Assembly (NCBI RefSeq): GCF_018860345.1
Contig: NZ_JAHKPJ010000020.1
Span: forward strand, 352,296 to 416,295
Length of the DNA stretch: 64,000 bases
DNA from: Psychrosphaera sp. F3M07
GTDB lineage: Bacteria; Pseudomonadota; Gammaproteobacteria; Enterobacterales; Alteromonadaceae
Direction: 5' to 3'
Positions within the stretch are counted from its first letter, which is position 1; each line of letters opens with the position of its first letter. Shown piece after piece: positions 44,814-55,512 of the stretch. The notes beneath the pieces were generated by a model. It made no database searches. It saw nothing but the letters and a program-made list of their open reading frames with translations, and was not told the DNA's origin. The position numbers were made by a program, and so were the translations under genes.

Positions 44814-44875
44814 ATTATCAAATTAAAAATTAATTAAGGCTGCATAAGCGTTATGTTAGCTTCCTAAGTTAATAA

Positions 44876-46039
44876 TTAATTTACACGTTCGAAGATTGTG
44901 GCAATACCTTGGCCAAAACCAATACACATAGTAGCTAAACCTAGTTCAGTATCGTTTCTTTCCATATTGTTAATTAATGTTGTTGATATTCTTGCACCAG
45001 AACAACCAAGAGGGTGTCCTAAAGCAATAGCGCCGCCATTAACATTAATAGAATCCATACGATCTAGAATATCTAATCCTTTCATTACTGATAAGGCCTG
45101 AGCCGCAAACGCTTCATTTAGCTCAAATTGTTGTAAATCGGTCACGGCTAAACCTGCACGTTTAAGGGCAATAGCAGTTGCTGGAACAGGACCCCACCCC
45201 ATAGTCGATGGCTCACAACCTGATACACCCATCGATTTAACTCTAGCTCTGATAGTTAACCCTAACGCTTTCGCTTTGTCTTCACTCATTACTAACATGC
45301 CTGAAGCACCATTAGATAAGGCAGAAGAAGTAGCAGCTGTAACAGTACCATTAACTGGATTAAAAACCGGGCGCAAAGCTGATAACGATTCAACTGTCGA
45401 CTCTGGACGAATAACTTCATCATAGTCACACATAGTTAATGCACCATTAACATCATGACCTTCAACAGGAATGATCTCATTGGCGAAGTGGCCGTTGATT
45501 GTTGCTTGGTGTGCAAGTTGATGAGAGCGAGCACCAAACTCATCTTGCATTTGTCTACTGATATCATATTTACGCGCTAGTGCTTCAGCAGTTAACCCCA
45601 TTGAACCAGCAGCTTGTGCAGTTGATAGGTTTAATCCAGGATGAAAGTCTAAGCCATGTGTCATAGGAACGTGTTCCATATGCTCAACACCGCCAATTAG
45701 GAACATGTCTCCTTGATTAGACATAATCTTAGCTGCAGCATCGTGCAATGCTTGCATTGATGAACCACAAAGACGGTTTACAGTAACAGCTGGAACAGAA
45801 GTTGGAATACCAGCTAATAAAGCTGCTTGACGACCAACATTAAAACCTTGTTCTAAGGTTTGCATAACACAACCCCAAATAACGTCATCTAGTTCAGATG
45901 CGTCAACTTGTGGGTTACGTGCTAATAATGATTTCATTACGGCGGCTGATAAATCTTCAGCTCTTACGTGACTGAACATCCCGTTACGTGCTTTAGCCAT
46001 AGCGGTGCGTACACAATCTACAATAACTACATTTTTCAT
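44876..46039 (-). CDS. fadA: 3-ketoacyl-CoA thiolase
   Basis: Last step of the beta-oxidation cycle: cleaves 3-ketoacyl-CoA with CoA. 387 residues from the ATG at 46039, exactly the E. coli length, with GGAG 7 bases upstream; a longer frame to 46156 overlaps fadB and is discounted. The acyl-accepting Cys91 is in [15 protein letters not shown] and [10 protein letters not shown] carry the other active-site residues. Beta subunit of the FadBA multienzyme complex, 13 bases after fadB. Confidence 0.97.
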   Translation of the reverse strand: MKNVVIVDCVRTAMAKARNGMFSHVRAEDLSAAVMKSLLARNPQVDASELDDVIWGCVMQTLEQGFNVGRQAALLAGIPTSVPAVTVNRLCGSSMQALHDAAAKIMSNQGDMFLIGGVEHMEHVPMTHGLDFHPGLNLSTAQAAGSMGLTAEALARKYDISRQMQDEFGARSHQLAHQATINGHFANEIIPVEGHDVNGALTMCDYDEVIRPESTVESLSALRPVFNPVNGTVTAATSSALSNGASGMLVMSEDKAKALGLTIRARVKSMGVSGCEPSTMGWGPVPATAIALKRAGLAVTDLQQFELNEAFAAQALSVMKGLDILDRMDSINVNGGAIALGHPLGCSGARISTTLINNMERNDTELGLATMCIGFGQGIATIFERVN

Positions 46040-46052
46040 TTTCTTGCTCCTA

Positions 46053-48206
46053 CTAGGCTGTATAAAAAGTTTGGCCAGTTTTAGCCATTTCACGAGTTTT
46101 ATCGGTGACTTGATATATCTCACCCATATGAGCATATTTGTCTGCTTGTGCAACAAACTCCGCTAGTCCTACAGTATCAACGTAACGGAATATACCACCT
46201 CTAAATGGAGGGAAACCAACACCATATAATAAGGCCATATCTGCTTCTGCAGGTGAAGCAATTATACCTTCTTCTAAACAACGAATAGTTTCGTTGATCA
46301 TAGGTATCATCAAACGGTTAATTACTTCTGCTTTATCAAAGTCTTTGTTTGCTGGTGCAATGTCAGCTAGTAATGCAACTGTAGATGCATCAACAGTTTT
46401 AGCAGGGCGGCCGCGTTTATCTAAAGAGTGAGTATAAAAACCTTTACCATTTTTCTGACCAAACATATTGTTTTTGTACAATGTAGTAACTGGGTCTTTA
46501 TCTAGTTTTGGCATACGAGTTGGAAAGCCGTCAGACATAACATCAGTACAATGATCTGCGGTATCAATACCAACAACATCTAATAAGAATGCAGGTCCCA
46601 TTGGCCAACCAAATTCACGCTCCATAACTTTATCTACTTTAGTAAAGTCAGCGCCATCATTTAGTAATAAGCTGAAGCCTGCAAAATAAGGGAACAAAAC
46701 GCGGTTTACAAAAAAGCCAGGGCAGTCATTGACAACAATTGGTGTTTTACCCATTTTGCTTGCGTAAGCAACCGTTGCAGCAATAGTTTCGTCTGAGGTG
46801 TTTTCACCACGGATGATTTCAACTAATGGCATTAATGGCACTGGGTTAAAGAAATGCATACCACAGAAGTTTTCTGGGCGTTTAAGACTTTTAGCCAGTT
46901 TGTTAATTGAAATCGTAGATGTATTGGATGTCAGAATAGTATCAGCAGAAACATTTTGTTCAGTTTCGGCTAATACAGATGCTTTAACATTAGGGTTTTC
47001 AACAACCGCTTCAATGACAAAATCAGTGTCTTTTAACGAATCATAACTAAGAGTAGGAACTATGTTAGTTAAAGTCGATGCAAATGCTTTACCGTCGATA
47101 CGGCCTTTAGCTAACTTCTTGTTAAGTATTTTTGATGCTTCTGAAAGTCCTAAATCAATGGCTGTTTGATTGATATCTTTCATAACTATCGGTGTACCTT
47201 TAGAAGCCGATTGGTAAGCAATACCACCACCCATAATCCCAGCACCTAAAACAGCCGCTTGTTTTACGGTAATTTTTGAACCTTTTGCCGCTTTTTTAGC
47301 AATGCCTTTTACATATTGGTCATTTAGGAATGTACCAATCATGGCCGTTGCCGTATCTGTTTTTGCAAGAGTGGCAAACAAGCGATTCTCAATTAACATA
47401 GCTTCTGCTCTAGGCAATAAAGCACCAGAATAAACAGATTCTACCGCAGCGATTGGTGCTGGGTAATGTTTACCTGCTTTTGCCATCACCATTGTTTTTG
47501 CTACCAATGAACCATTTTCAATTTCAGTTGCGCTGTAGTTAATAGGACTAGTTTTTTGTTGACGACGTGATTGCCAATCTAATTTACCGTTTATTGCATC
47601 CGTTAACATTTTAGTTGCAACTTCGATTAATTTATCACTTGAAGTGACTGCATCAATTGCACCGATAGCAATGGCTTTTTTAGTTTTTTGAGGTCGTGCT
47701 GATGTGATCCACTCTAATGCATTGTCAGGACCAATAAGGCGAGGAAGTCTAACGGTACCTCCAAAACCAGGAATTAAACCTAAGTTATTCTCTGGTAAAC
47801 CTATTTGAGCTGTTTCGTCTGCTACTCGCATGTCGGTCGCTAAACAAAACTCAAAACCGCCACCTAATGCAAATCCAGAAATGGCCGTAATAGTCGGGAC
47901 TTTAATGTCTTCAATACCATCAAACATGTCTGAGCTGCTTTTAATCCACTTAATTAAATCAGCTTCATCATTTTTGAAAAAACCTAAAAATTCAGTGATA
48001 TCAGCGCCAACGATAAATGTAGATTTAGCTGAGCTTACCAAAACACCCTTAACATCAGTGTTTTCATTAATAGCTGCAGTCGCTAATTTACATTCTTGAA
48101 TGGTTTGTTGGTCGAATTTATTTACTGAGCCTGGTGAGTCAAAAGTAAAATGGGCAATGCCATCACTTTGTAAATCTACAAAAAGGGTTTCACCTTTAAA
48201 CAACAT
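46053..48206 (-). CDS. fadB: fatty acid oxidation complex alpha subunit
   Basis: Bifunctional enoyl-CoA hydratase and 3-hydroxyacyl-CoA dehydrogenase. 717 residues (729 in E. coli). The N-terminal crotonase domain has [15 protein letters not shown] and [21 protein letters not shown] with the catalytic glutamates. The dehydrogenase part starts with the NAD loop [14 protein letters not shown] and includes [17 protein letters not shown]. It forms the alpha2 beta2 complex with FadA. A candidate fatty-acid-regulator palindrome lies about 100 bases upstream. Confidence 0.97.
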   Translation of the reverse strand: MLFKGETLFVDLQSDGIAHFTFDSPGSVNKFDQQTIQECKLATAAINENTDVKGVLVSSAKSTFIVGADITEFLGFFKNDEADLIKWIKSSSDMFDGIEDIKVPTITAISGFALGGGFEFCLATDMRVADETAQIGLPENNLGLIPGFGGTVRLPRLIGPDNALEWITSARPQKTKKAIAIGAIDAVTSSDKLIEVATKMLTDAINGKLDWQSRRQQKTSPINYSATEIENGSLVAKTMVMAKAGKHYPAPIAAVESVYSGALLPRAEAMLIENRLFATLAKTDTATAMIGTFLNDQYVKGIAKKAAKGSKITVKQAAVLGAGIMGGGIAYQSASKGTPIVMKDINQTAIDLGLSEASKILNKKLAKGRIDGKAFASTLTNIVPTLSYDSLKDTDFVIEAVVENPNVKASVLAETEQNVSADTILTSNTSTISINKLAKSLKRPENFCGMHFFNPVPLMPLVEIIRGENTSDETIAATVAYASKMGKTPIVVNDCPGFFVNRVLFPYFAGFSLLLNDGADFTKVDKVMEREFGWPMGPAFLLDVVGIDTADHCTDVMSDGFPTRMPKLDKDPVTTLYKNNMFGQKNGKGFYTHSLDKRGRPAKTVDASTVALLADIAPANKDFDKAEVINRLMIPMINETIRCLEEGIIASPAEADMALLYGVGFPPFRGGIFRYVDTVGLAEFVAQADKYAHMGEIYQVTDKTREMAKTGQTFYTA

Positions 48207-48302
48207 GTCTTATCTCCTAGCTTGGTATTTATATAGAGGTTAAATACAACAGGTCTAATTAGTTGGTAGAGTGTTACTCGACTTCACTAAAAAAGCAATG
48301 TT

Positions 48303-48320
48303 TTTAAACGACTGTTTGAA
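48303..48320. promoter_or_regulatory. candidate PsrA-type operator upstream of fadBA
   Basis: Imperfect palindrome TTTAAACGACTGTTTGAA with the core AAAC-N4-GTTT. That resembles the motif bound by the fatty-acid regulator PsrA in Pseudomonas and Shewanella. It lies in the 257-base gap between the divergent fadB and slt genes, 97 bases from fadB. A second, weaker FadR-like match (AACAGGTCTAATTAGTT, 48248-48264) is closer to fadB. No binding data. Confidence 0.35.
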
Positions 48321-48463
48321 TTTAACTGTAATCATATTTTTACTTGGTATAACGATTGCTAATTAATCTACTTAACTTAATATTAGTTAAATGTTGTTTA
48401 ACTGCTGTTAATTTTTATATCTATTGGTTTAATCAATCTTTGTTTTAAGGTTATGTGATTTAA

Positions 48464-50377
48464 ATGGTTAATTTGTTCAATAAAATGTTATTAATTTTTT
48501 GTGCGTTTTTTGCTTATAGCATTAATGCGCAAGACATTGAGCAAATAAGAGATTTATATTTAAAAGTAGAGCATGAAGCTAGATACGGAACCAAATCTTC
48601 ATACTTAGATATCGCTGATGAAATTGTAGATTATCCTTTGGCGCCATATGCAGAAGCTATTTACCTTGTTCGTAATATGTCGTTGGCAAATAAACACCGC
48701 ATTACTCGTCTATTATCTCGTTATCCAGATGCTCCTTTTTCCCATAAATTACAAAAAGCATGGTTACAATATTTAGCGGATGGGCAATTAAGACAAGCTT
48801 TCCTAGAAGAATACGTTGATGTTGGTGATACTCGATTAACCTGTTTAAATTTAACATGGCAATTACAAAATGGGGCGTCAGAACAGCATATATTACCGCA
48901 AGTGACAGAGTTATGGATGGCTCCGTTTTCTCAACCTAAAGAATGTAATTTTTTGTTTAACAAGTGGCAAAAGGCAGGTTATTTAACTACAGACAAAGCT
49001 TTAGAGCGTTTGATTTTAGCTGCCAAACAAAAAAACTATGGTTTGTTATCCTATTTAAAAAATTTATTAGACCCTTCCGATACACACCTAGCCAGTTTAT
49101 GGAAATCAGTGGTAACTCGTCCTGCTAACGTGGCAAAAACTAACTTCTTTTTACTCTACAACGACAAAGAAAAAGACATTTTATTATTTGCCTTAAACAA
49201 ATTGGTGTTTGTTGCACCAGAAAAGGTAGATAACCTTTGGTCTGAACTCTCTCCTAAATTTGCTTTTACCGAAACAGAAGTGAATTATTTAACCAAACGT
49301 ATTGCTTTGGCTTATGCCGTCACAACACACGATTCAAGCTTAGAGTGGTTATTGAAAGTGCCTGAAGAAGTTGTCGATGAGTCGGTTAAACAGTGGCGAT
49401 TGGCTTACAGTTTAGAAAAAGGGGATTGGCAACAAACATTAAATATCATGTCTTCCTTACCGGAACAAATGCAAACAGACGAATCTGTGGTGTATTGGAA
49501 GGCAAGGGCGCTGGATGAGCTTGGTGATCAAACTTGGTCAAAACGTGCGTTTTCGGAATTATCGGAACGACGTGATTATTACGGCTTTCTTGCGGCTAAT
49601 AAAATGGGTGTTGAGGCAAACTTACGCCACGAACCTTTAGAGATACTCGAACGTGACTTTATTAATGTAGGTAGTTCAAAAGTCATGCAACGTGCGTTTG
49701 AGTTATTTAAGTTAAACCGCTTAAATGACGCGAGAAAAGAATGGAACTTATTAATCAAATATTCAACAACCCGCGAAAAATTGGCGGCGGCAAAACTTGC
49801 TTATAATTGGGGTTGGTACGACAGACCCATATTTACTTTGGCTGCGGTGGGTTATTTAAATGATGTGAATTTACGTTTTCCGCTTGCCTATAAAAGTATC
49901 TTATCTACGAGTGCGAAAAATAATGTGGTCGACCCAGCATTTGTTTTTGCAATCGCCCGAAGAGAAAGTTCATTTATGCATGATGCCTATTCATCGGCTG
50001 GAGCTGCAGGGTTAATGCAAATTAAACCAAGCACAGCAAGTTATATGGCTAAATCAAAAGTCAGAAGAAAACAGCTATTTAAACCAGAGAAAAACGTAAA
50101 ACTTGCGACTAATTACCTTTCTTATTTGATGAAAAAAAGTAAAGGAAACCCCATTGTAGCAACCGCGGCCTATAACGCTGGATTTTCAAAAGTGAAACGT
50201 TGGTTGCCAGAAAAAGAAATGGCGGCCGACGCATGGATTGAAACCATACCGTATAAAGAAACTAGGAACTATGTAAAAGCTGTAATGGCGTATACAGAAG
50301 TTTACCAAAAGTTACTGAAGCGTACGGATAATGTGTTTGCCAAATCACAAGACGCAGTAATAAGCCCAACACTTTAG
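48464..50377 (+). CDS. slt: soluble lytic murein transglycosylase
   Basis: Periplasmic enzyme that cleaves peptidoglycan glycan chains to 1,6-anhydro products. 637 residues: a signal peptide (about 1-22), a long alpha-helical superhelical U/L domain, and a C-terminal lysozyme-like domain. Catalytic Glu501 is in FAIARRESSF, followed by SSAGAAGLMQIKPSTA and AAYNAG, the family-1 transglycosylase motifs. It diverges from fadBA. In E. coli slt is at a different locus, so its place between fadB and pepQ is a local difference. Confidence 0.94.
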   Translation: MVNLFNKMLLIFCAFFAYSINAQDIEQIRDLYLKVEHEARYGTKSSYLDIADEIVDYPLAPYAEAIYLVRNMSLANKHRITRLLSRYPDAPFSHKLQKAWLQYLADGQLRQAFLEEYVDVGDTRLTCLNLTWQLQNGASEQHILPQVTELWMAPFSQPKECNFLFNKWQKAGYLTTDKALERLILAAKQKNYGLLSYLKNLLDPSDTHLASLWKSVVTRPANVAKTNFFLLYNDKEKDILLFALNKLVFVAPEKVDNLWSELSPKFAFTETEVNYLTKRIALAYAVTTHDSSLEWLLKVPEEVVDESVKQWRLAYSLEKGDWQQTLNIMSSLPEQMQTDESVVYWKARALDELGDQTWSKRAFSELSERRDYYGFLAANKMGVEANLRHEPLEILERDFINVGSSKVMQRAFELFKLNRLNDARKEWNLLIKYSTTREKLAAAKLAYNWGWYDRPIFTLAAVGYLNDVNLRFPLAYKSILSTSAKNNVVDPAFVFAIARRESSFMHDAYSSAGAAGLMQIKPSTASYMAKSKVRRKQLFKPEKNVKLATNYLSYLMKKSKGNPIVATAAYNAGFSKVKRWLPEKEMAADAWIETIPYKETRNYVKAVMAYTEVYQKLLKRTDNVFAKSQDAVISPTL

Positions 50378-50503
50378 CGGTCTTTTTCTGTTTGTGGTCA
50401 AGATCCCAAGTATATCGCTGATTTTTACTTCATTTATTGCTAACTTGTTTATTCCAAAAGCTTTTAGATGCTAAACTCTGATTAAAAATACGGAGCCGCG
50501 ATC

Positions 50504-51835
50504 ATGTCTTTACTTTCTTCTTTATCATCCACATTTCCTGAACATATCAAACGTCTACAAAAATTAGCGCAACAAACATTATTAAATGAACGTTTAGATG
50601 CATTTGTTATTCATAGTGGCCAGCCGATTAGACAGTTTTTAGATGATATGGATTACCCGTTTAAAGTTAATCCTCAATTTAAAGCTTGGTTGCCTATTGT
50701 TGATAATCCACATTGTTGGTTAATCGTTGATGGCAAAAACAAACCTAAATTAATTTTTTATCGTCCAGTGGACTTTTGGCATAAAGTGCCAGATGAACCT
50801 ACTGAGTATTGGACCGAACAAGTTGAAATTGTTTATTTAAAAAGCCCTGCAGACGTTGGACAGTTATTACCTTATGACCGCTCTAATATGGCGTATTTAG
50901 GTCAAAGTGTAGATGTAGCAAAAGCACTTAACTTTGGTCACATTAATCCAGACAGCTTAGTGAGCTTTTTACATTATCAGCGTGCCTATAAATCAGATTA
51001 CGAAAAACATTGCCTACGTGAAGCCAATAGATTAGCGGTATTAGGGCATAACGCAGCAAAAGAGGCTTTTTATGCTGGGGAATCTGAATATGGCATTCAA
51101 ATGGCTTATTTAGATGCATGCCAGCATTTAGAATCTGAAACACCATATGGCAACATCGTTGCGTTAAATGAAAATGCTTCGATTTTACATTACACCCATT
51201 TTTTACGTAATAAACCTACCTCACCAAAAAGCTTTTTGATTGATGCTGGCGCTTCATTTAATGGTTACGCTGCGGACATTACTCGTACTTATGCATTTGA
51301 TAAAACCAATGAATTTGCCGAATTAATCAAATCCGTTGATCAAATCACGACCGATATGGGGGCTGCGCTAAAACCTGGTGGTTCGTATGTTGATTTACAT
51401 GTGCAAACTCATGCATTAATCGCAAATACGTTAGAGCAATTTAACATTATCAAAGTACCAGCGGCACAAGCGTTAGAATCTGGCTTAGTCCGTACTTTTT
51501 TTCCACATGGTTTAGGTCATCATTTAGGACTTCAAGTGCATGACGTGGGTGGGTTTATGGGAGATGATAGAGGCACACATGTGGCTTCACCAAAAGATCA
51601 CCCATTTTTGAGAACAACTCGACATATAGAAGCCGATATGGTGTTTACAATTGAACCTGGTTTGTACTTTATTGATACGTTATTAGCAGACCTAAAGGGT
51701 ACAAATTTAGAAAGTATGGTGAACTGGGATAAAGTTGCTGAGTTTAAGCCATTTGGCGGTATTCGGATTGAGGACAATATTATTGTTCATACCGAACGTA
51801 ATGAAAATATGACTCGCGAGTTAGACTTAAAATAA
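50504..51835 (+). CDS. pepQ: Xaa-Pro dipeptidase
   Basis: Metal-dependent (usually Mn2+) dipeptidase of family M24B that hydrolyses Xaa-Pro dipeptides. 443 residues, the E. coli length. Metal ligands are in LIDAGASFNGYAADITRTYAF (two Asp), HGLGHHLGLQVHD (His), TIEPGLYFI (Glu) and GGIRIEDNIIV (Glu). GGAG lies 7 bases before the ATG. Neighbours fadBA on one side and trkH on the other, as in many gammaproteobacteria. Confidence 0.96.
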   Translation: MSLLSSLSSTFPEHIKRLQKLAQQTLLNERLDAFVIHSGQPIRQFLDDMDYPFKVNPQFKAWLPIVDNPHCWLIVDGKNKPKLIFYRPVDFWHKVPDEPTEYWTEQVEIVYLKSPADVGQLLPYDRSNMAYLGQSVDVAKALNFGHINPDSLVSFLHYQRAYKSDYEKHCLREANRLAVLGHNAAKEAFYAGESEYGIQMAYLDACQHLESETPYGNIVALNENASILHYTHFLRNKPTSPKSFLIDAGASFNGYAADITRTYAFDKTNEFAELIKSVDQITTDMGAALKPGGSYVDLHVQTHALIANTLEQFNIIKVPAAQALESGLVRTFFPHGLGHHLGLQVHDVGGFMGDDRGTHVASPKDHPFLRTTRHIEADMVFTIEPGLYFIDTLLADLKGTNLESMVNWDKVAEFKPFGGIRIEDNIIVHTERNENMTRELDLK

Positions 51836-51844
51836 GAGAATACA

Positions 51845-53296
51845 ATGCAATACCGTGCGATAGTTAGAATACTAGGTTTGTTAATTGCGTTATTTAGTGT
51901 GGCGATGTTACCGCCAGCTATTGTGTCAATTATCTATAACGATGGCGGTGGTGTGCCTTTTATCATCGCATTCTTCTTTAACTTAATCGCCGGTATATTG
52001 ATCTGGTACCCCAACAGGATGCAAAAAGCAGATTTGAGAACCCGGGAAGGTTTCTTAATTGTTGTCTTCTTTTGGTTAGTTCTTGGCTCTTTTGGTGCTT
52101 TGCCATTTATTTTCTCAACAACCCCAGAGATTGGTTTAGCAGATGCATTTTTTGAATCATTTTCTGGCTTAACTACCACGGGTGCTACTGTATTAACGGG
52201 ACTAGACTTCTTACCTAAAGCGATACAGTTTTACCGTCAGCAATTACAATGGTTAGGAGGAATGGGGATCATTGTGTTAGCTGTGGCTATCCTACCAATA
52301 TTAGGGGTCGGTGGGATGCAGTTGTATCGAGCTGAAATACCGGGTCCTATGAAAGACAGTAAGATGACACCGAAAATAGCGGATACCGCAAAACATCTTT
52401 GGTACATCTACGTGGCACTAACTACGTTATGTGCAGTCAGTTATTGGCTTGCTGGTATGAATGTGTTTGATGCCATAAGCCATGCATTCTCTACCGTCGC
52501 AATTGGTGGTTTCTCTAATCACGACGCCAGTATTGGATATTACGACAGCACTGCAATTAATTTAGTCTGTGTGGTGTTTTTGTTAATTTCAGCAGCTAAC
52601 TTTTCTTTGCATTATGCAGCGATGACAAATCGCTCGATAAAACAATATATACGAGATCCAGAGTTTAGGGTGTTTTTATATATCCAATTAGCTTTAGTAT
52701 TATTATGTTGGTACGTTTTGGTTGATCAAAGTGAATACGCGTCTAACTTTGAATCCTTGGATAAAGCGCTGTTTCAATCTGTATCTATGTCTACCACCGC
52801 AGGGTTTGCTACAACGAGCTTTTCTACTTGGCCAGTATTTCTACCCATCCTTTTGATTTTTAGTTCTTTTATTGGCGGTTGTGCCAGCTCTACTGGTGGT
52901 GGATTAAAAGTAGTAAGGGTGATTTTGTTGTTTAAACAAGGACTTCGTGAATTAAATCGTTTAATTCATCCAAAGGCTATTTTTTCAATAAAAATGGGAA
53001 AAAAAGCGTTACCTGACCGAGTTGTTGAAGCGGTATGGGGATTCTTTTCTGCTTATACATTGATCTTTGTTGTGATTATGATGTGTTTGATTGGTACCGG
53101 GTTAGATAATATTACTGCGTTTACAGCAACGGCTGCGTGCTTAAATAACTTAGGCCCAGGGTTAGGTGAAGTTGCGGTGAATTATGCCAGTGTAAGTGAC
53201 AGCGCTAAGTGGATACTAATGTTAGCTATGGTGTTTGGACGACTTGAGATATTTACTTTATTGGTGTTATTTACCCCAGCATTTTGGCGTAATTAA
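51845..53296 (+). CDS. trkH: Trk potassium uptake system membrane subunit TrkH
   Basis: Potassium channel-like subunit of the Trk system. 483 residues, as in E. coli, with four repeated membrane-pore-membrane units; the selectivity-loop segments are visible as SGLTTTGATVLTG, STVAIGGFSNHD, STTAGFATTS and ATAACLNNLGPGLG. It works with the cytoplasmic ring TrkA, whose gene is at 54103-55479 on the other strand. Follows pepQ by 9 bases and is probably cotranscribed with it. Confidence 0.96.
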   Translation: MQYRAIVRILGLLIALFSVAMLPPAIVSIIYNDGGGVPFIIAFFFNLIAGILIWYPNRMQKADLRTREGFLIVVFFWLVLGSFGALPFIFSTTPEIGLADAFFESFSGLTTTGATVLTGLDFLPKAIQFYRQQLQWLGGMGIIVLAVAILPILGVGGMQLYRAEIPGPMKDSKMTPKIADTAKHLWYIYVALTTLCAVSYWLAGMNVFDAISHAFSTVAIGGFSNHDASIGYYDSTAINLVCVVFLLISAANFSLHYAAMTNRSIKQYIRDPEFRVFLYIQLALVLLCWYVLVDQSEYASNFESLDKALFQSVSMSTTAGFATTSFSTWPVFLPILLIFSSFIGGCASSTGGGLKVVRVILLFKQGLRELNRLIHPKAIFSIKMGKKALPDRVVEAVWGFFSAYTLIFVVIMMCLIGTGLDNITAFTATAACLNNLGPGLGEVAVNYASVSDSAKWILMLAMVFGRLEIFTLLVLFTPAFWRN

Positions 53297-53302
53297 CATG
53301 GC

Positions 53303-53345
53303 TAATCCCTGAGCTAATTATCTATAGATATTAACTCAGGGGATT
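53303..53345. terminator. bidirectional terminator between trkH and the coiled-coil gene
   Basis: A long, nearly perfect inverted repeat: TAATCCC...GAG.TAAT at 53303-53318 pairs with the segment up to 53345, with one bulged base and one mismatch, around an AT-rich loop. It lies exactly between the two convergent genes. T runs are poor, so termination strength is uncertain. Confidence 0.6.
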
Positions 53346-53350
53346 AATTA

Positions 53351-54097
53351 CTAATTGTTAAGCTTACATACATATTCAAATTCTACTTTTTCTGCAACAT
53401 CATCAATTTTTATTAACGTCACATCACATAGCCAGTTCGGCGCAAATCTAAATCTTAATGTATGACCAATATGGAAAAACATTAATGCGTTACCCACATA
53501 TATTTGAGCACTGCCATTATTAAGAATTCGTTGAAGCCCTATACGAGAAGTTGGTTCAGATAACATAGAGTAAGAGTCATTCACACTGATCGAAAAGTTT
53601 TTAACCGTACCGTGAGAATATGACATTGCAGATTCAACTTTTTTAAGTTGCGCTTTTAGTTCAGTGTTTTCTGTTTCTAACTGTGCTATTTGGTTTTTAT
53701 ATCGAGTTGTAATATTAGAAAAAGAAAGCTTAGTTTGCTGGAGCTCACTCTCAGCTTGTTTTAAGTTGGTTTTGTGTTGGATTATCTGATCAAGTAATTC
53801 AGTTAATCGAGAACGTTCATTACTCGATAATTTAAGGTCTTCGCTAATGGATTGAAATTCAGTTACTAAAGCGTCTAACGAACTAACTTGTCCCAACTGG
53901 TTAATGTCTTTGTTTAGTTGGTTTATTTTAATTATATTTTCATTGGAACCTAAGTGATAGGCTAGGTAAGTCATCCCTGCAATAATAATTAAGCTTATAC
54001 CAACCCAACGAATGATATGACCAAAGCCGAAATAGTTGCCTTGGTAACCTTCAGTGTTGTTATCTTGACTGCTGTGTTCTGTGCTTTGATTATTCAT
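53351..54097 (-). CDS. hypothetical membrane-anchored coiled-coil protein
   Basis: Not recognised. 248 residues: a polar N-terminus rich in Gln, Asn and Ser (1-26), one transmembrane helix (about 28-47, RWVGISLIIIAGMTYLAYHL), a coiled coil of about 110 residues (about 50-160, with QLETENTELKAQLKKVES at its end), and a globular C-terminal domain (about 165-248) with SISVNDSYSMLSEPTSRIGLQRILNNGSAQIYVG. Topology predicts a bitopic inner-membrane protein with the coiled coil in the periplasm. The start at 54097 is 5 bases after the trkA stop, so it is probably the last gene of the def-fmt-rsmB-trkA unit. Function unknown; proximity to trkA may be incidental. Confidence 0.75.
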   Translation of the reverse strand: MNNQSTEHSSQDNNTEGYQGNYFGFGHIIRWVGISLIIIAGMTYLAYHLGSNENIIKINQLNKDINQLGQVSSLDALVTEFQSISEDLKLSSNERSRLTELLDQIIQHKTNLKQAESELQQTKLSFSNITTRYKNQIAQLETENTELKAQLKKVESAMSYSHGTVKNFSISVNDSYSMLSEPTSRIGLQRILNNGSAQIYVGNALMFFHIGHTLRFRFAPNWLCDVTLIKIDDVAEKVEFEYVCKLNN

Positions 54098-54102
54098 AAT
54101 AT

Positions 54103-55479
54103 TTATAAGAAAAATGCATTCACTTGGAATAATTTTTCAACTTCCGTTATATGTTTTTTATCCACTAAAAATAATATGACATGGTCGTTACTATTAATAA
54201 CCGTATCATCGTGTGCAATAAGAACGTCATTGCCTCTTACTATTGCACCTATTGTTGTTCTAGGAGGCAATTTTAACTCTTGTATTGCACGTCCAACGAC
54301 TTTAGAACTGTTTTCGTCACCATGCGCAATGGCTTCAATGGCCTCCGCAGCACCACGGCGTAATGAATATACATTTTCAATATCAGCGCGTCTAACATGA
54401 GTCAGTAACGCAGAAATAGTAGCCTGTTGTGGCGAGATGGCAATGTCTATTTCACCACCCTGAACTAGATCAACATACGCACTGCGTTGTATAAGTACCA
54501 TGGTTTTTCTTGCACCCATGCGTTTCGCTAACATGGCGGACATGATATTGGCTTCATCGTCATTTGTGACAGCAATGAAAACATCGGTCTGGTCGATTTG
54601 CTCTTCAGCTAATAACTCTTGATCAGAAGCGTCGCCGGTAAATACTACTGTATGCTCAAGTCGTTGTGATAAATATTCTGCTCGTTTTTGGTTTCGTTCA
54701 ATCAGTTTTACCCGATATTGAGTTTCTAAAATTCTAGCTAAACCAGCACCAATATTACCTCCACCAACTATCATAATACGTTTATAACTTTCTTCGAGTT
54801 TTTGTAACTCGTTCATCACTAATCGTATATGTTTTGATGCAGCAACAAAAAACACTTCGTCATCGGCTTCGATAACTGTGGTACCTAATGGTTTGATTGC
54901 TTGACCTTTACGGTAAATAGCCGCTACTCGAGTTTCTACTGTAGGCATATGTTCTTTTAATGCGGACAAAGCGTATCCAACCAAAGAACCGCCATAGTAA
55001 GCTTTGACGGCAACCAATGACACTTTACCGCCGGCAAACTCTAACACTTGCAGTGCACCTGGGTATTCTATTAAACGATGTATATATTGAGTAACTAGTT
55101 GCTCAGGAGCAATGTAATGATCAACCGGCAAATCATGATTATGGAATAACTGCTCTTTATATTTTAAGTATTGCTGAGAACGAATTCGGGCAATTTTAGT
55201 AGGAGTAGAAAATATACTATAGGCAACTTGGCAGGCCATCATGTTCACTTCGTCACTTCGAGTAACGGCAATTAACATATCTGCATCTTCTGCGCCTGCT
55301 TGTCTTAATACATCAGGGTGAGAGCAGTGACCACATACAACTTGTAAGTCGAGTTTGTCTTGTAATTCATGTAATTTTTCTGCGTCAATATCCACCACTG
55401 TGATTTCATTTTCTTCACTGGTAAGATTTTCTGCTAAAGTCGCACCGACTTGTCCTGCACCTAATATAATTATCTTCAT
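54103..55479 (-). CDS. trkA: Trk potassium uptake regulator TrkA
   Basis: NAD(H)-binding gating ring of the Trk system, on the cytoplasmic face of TrkH. 458 residues, as in E. coli, with two RCK units: nucleotide loops [13 protein letters not shown] at the N-terminus and [14 protein letters not shown] in the middle, each followed by a regulatory subdomain (RCK-C). Lies 33 bases after rsmB; the rsmB-trkA pair is conserved in E. coli. Confidence 0.97.
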   Translation of the reverse strand: MKIIILGAGQVGATLAENLTSEENEITVVDIDAEKLHELQDKLDLQVVCGHCSHPDVLRQAGAEDADMLIAVTRSDEVNMMACQVAYSIFSTPTKIARIRSQQYLKYKEQLFHNHDLPVDHYIAPEQLVTQYIHRLIEYPGALQVLEFAGGKVSLVAVKAYYGGSLVGYALSALKEHMPTVETRVAAIYRKGQAIKPLGTTVIEADDEVFFVAASKHIRLVMNELQKLEESYKRIMIVGGGNIGAGLARILETQYRVKLIERNQKRAEYLSQRLEHTVVFTGDASDQELLAEEQIDQTDVFIAVTNDDEANIMSAMLAKRMGARKTMVLIQRSAYVDLVQGGEIDIAISPQQATISALLTHVRRADIENVYSLRRGAAEAIEAIAHGDENSSKVVGRAIQELKLPPRTTIGAIVRGNDVLIAHDDTVINSNDHVILFLVDKKHITEVEKLFQVNAFFL

Positions 55480-55512
55480 ATCGAGATAGTAACTAACCTG
55501 TTATTTTTATTA

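Noticed and set aside
46040..46156. N-terminal extension of fadA into fadB
   Set aside because: FadA from 46039 has exactly the E. coli length and a good ribosome binding site.
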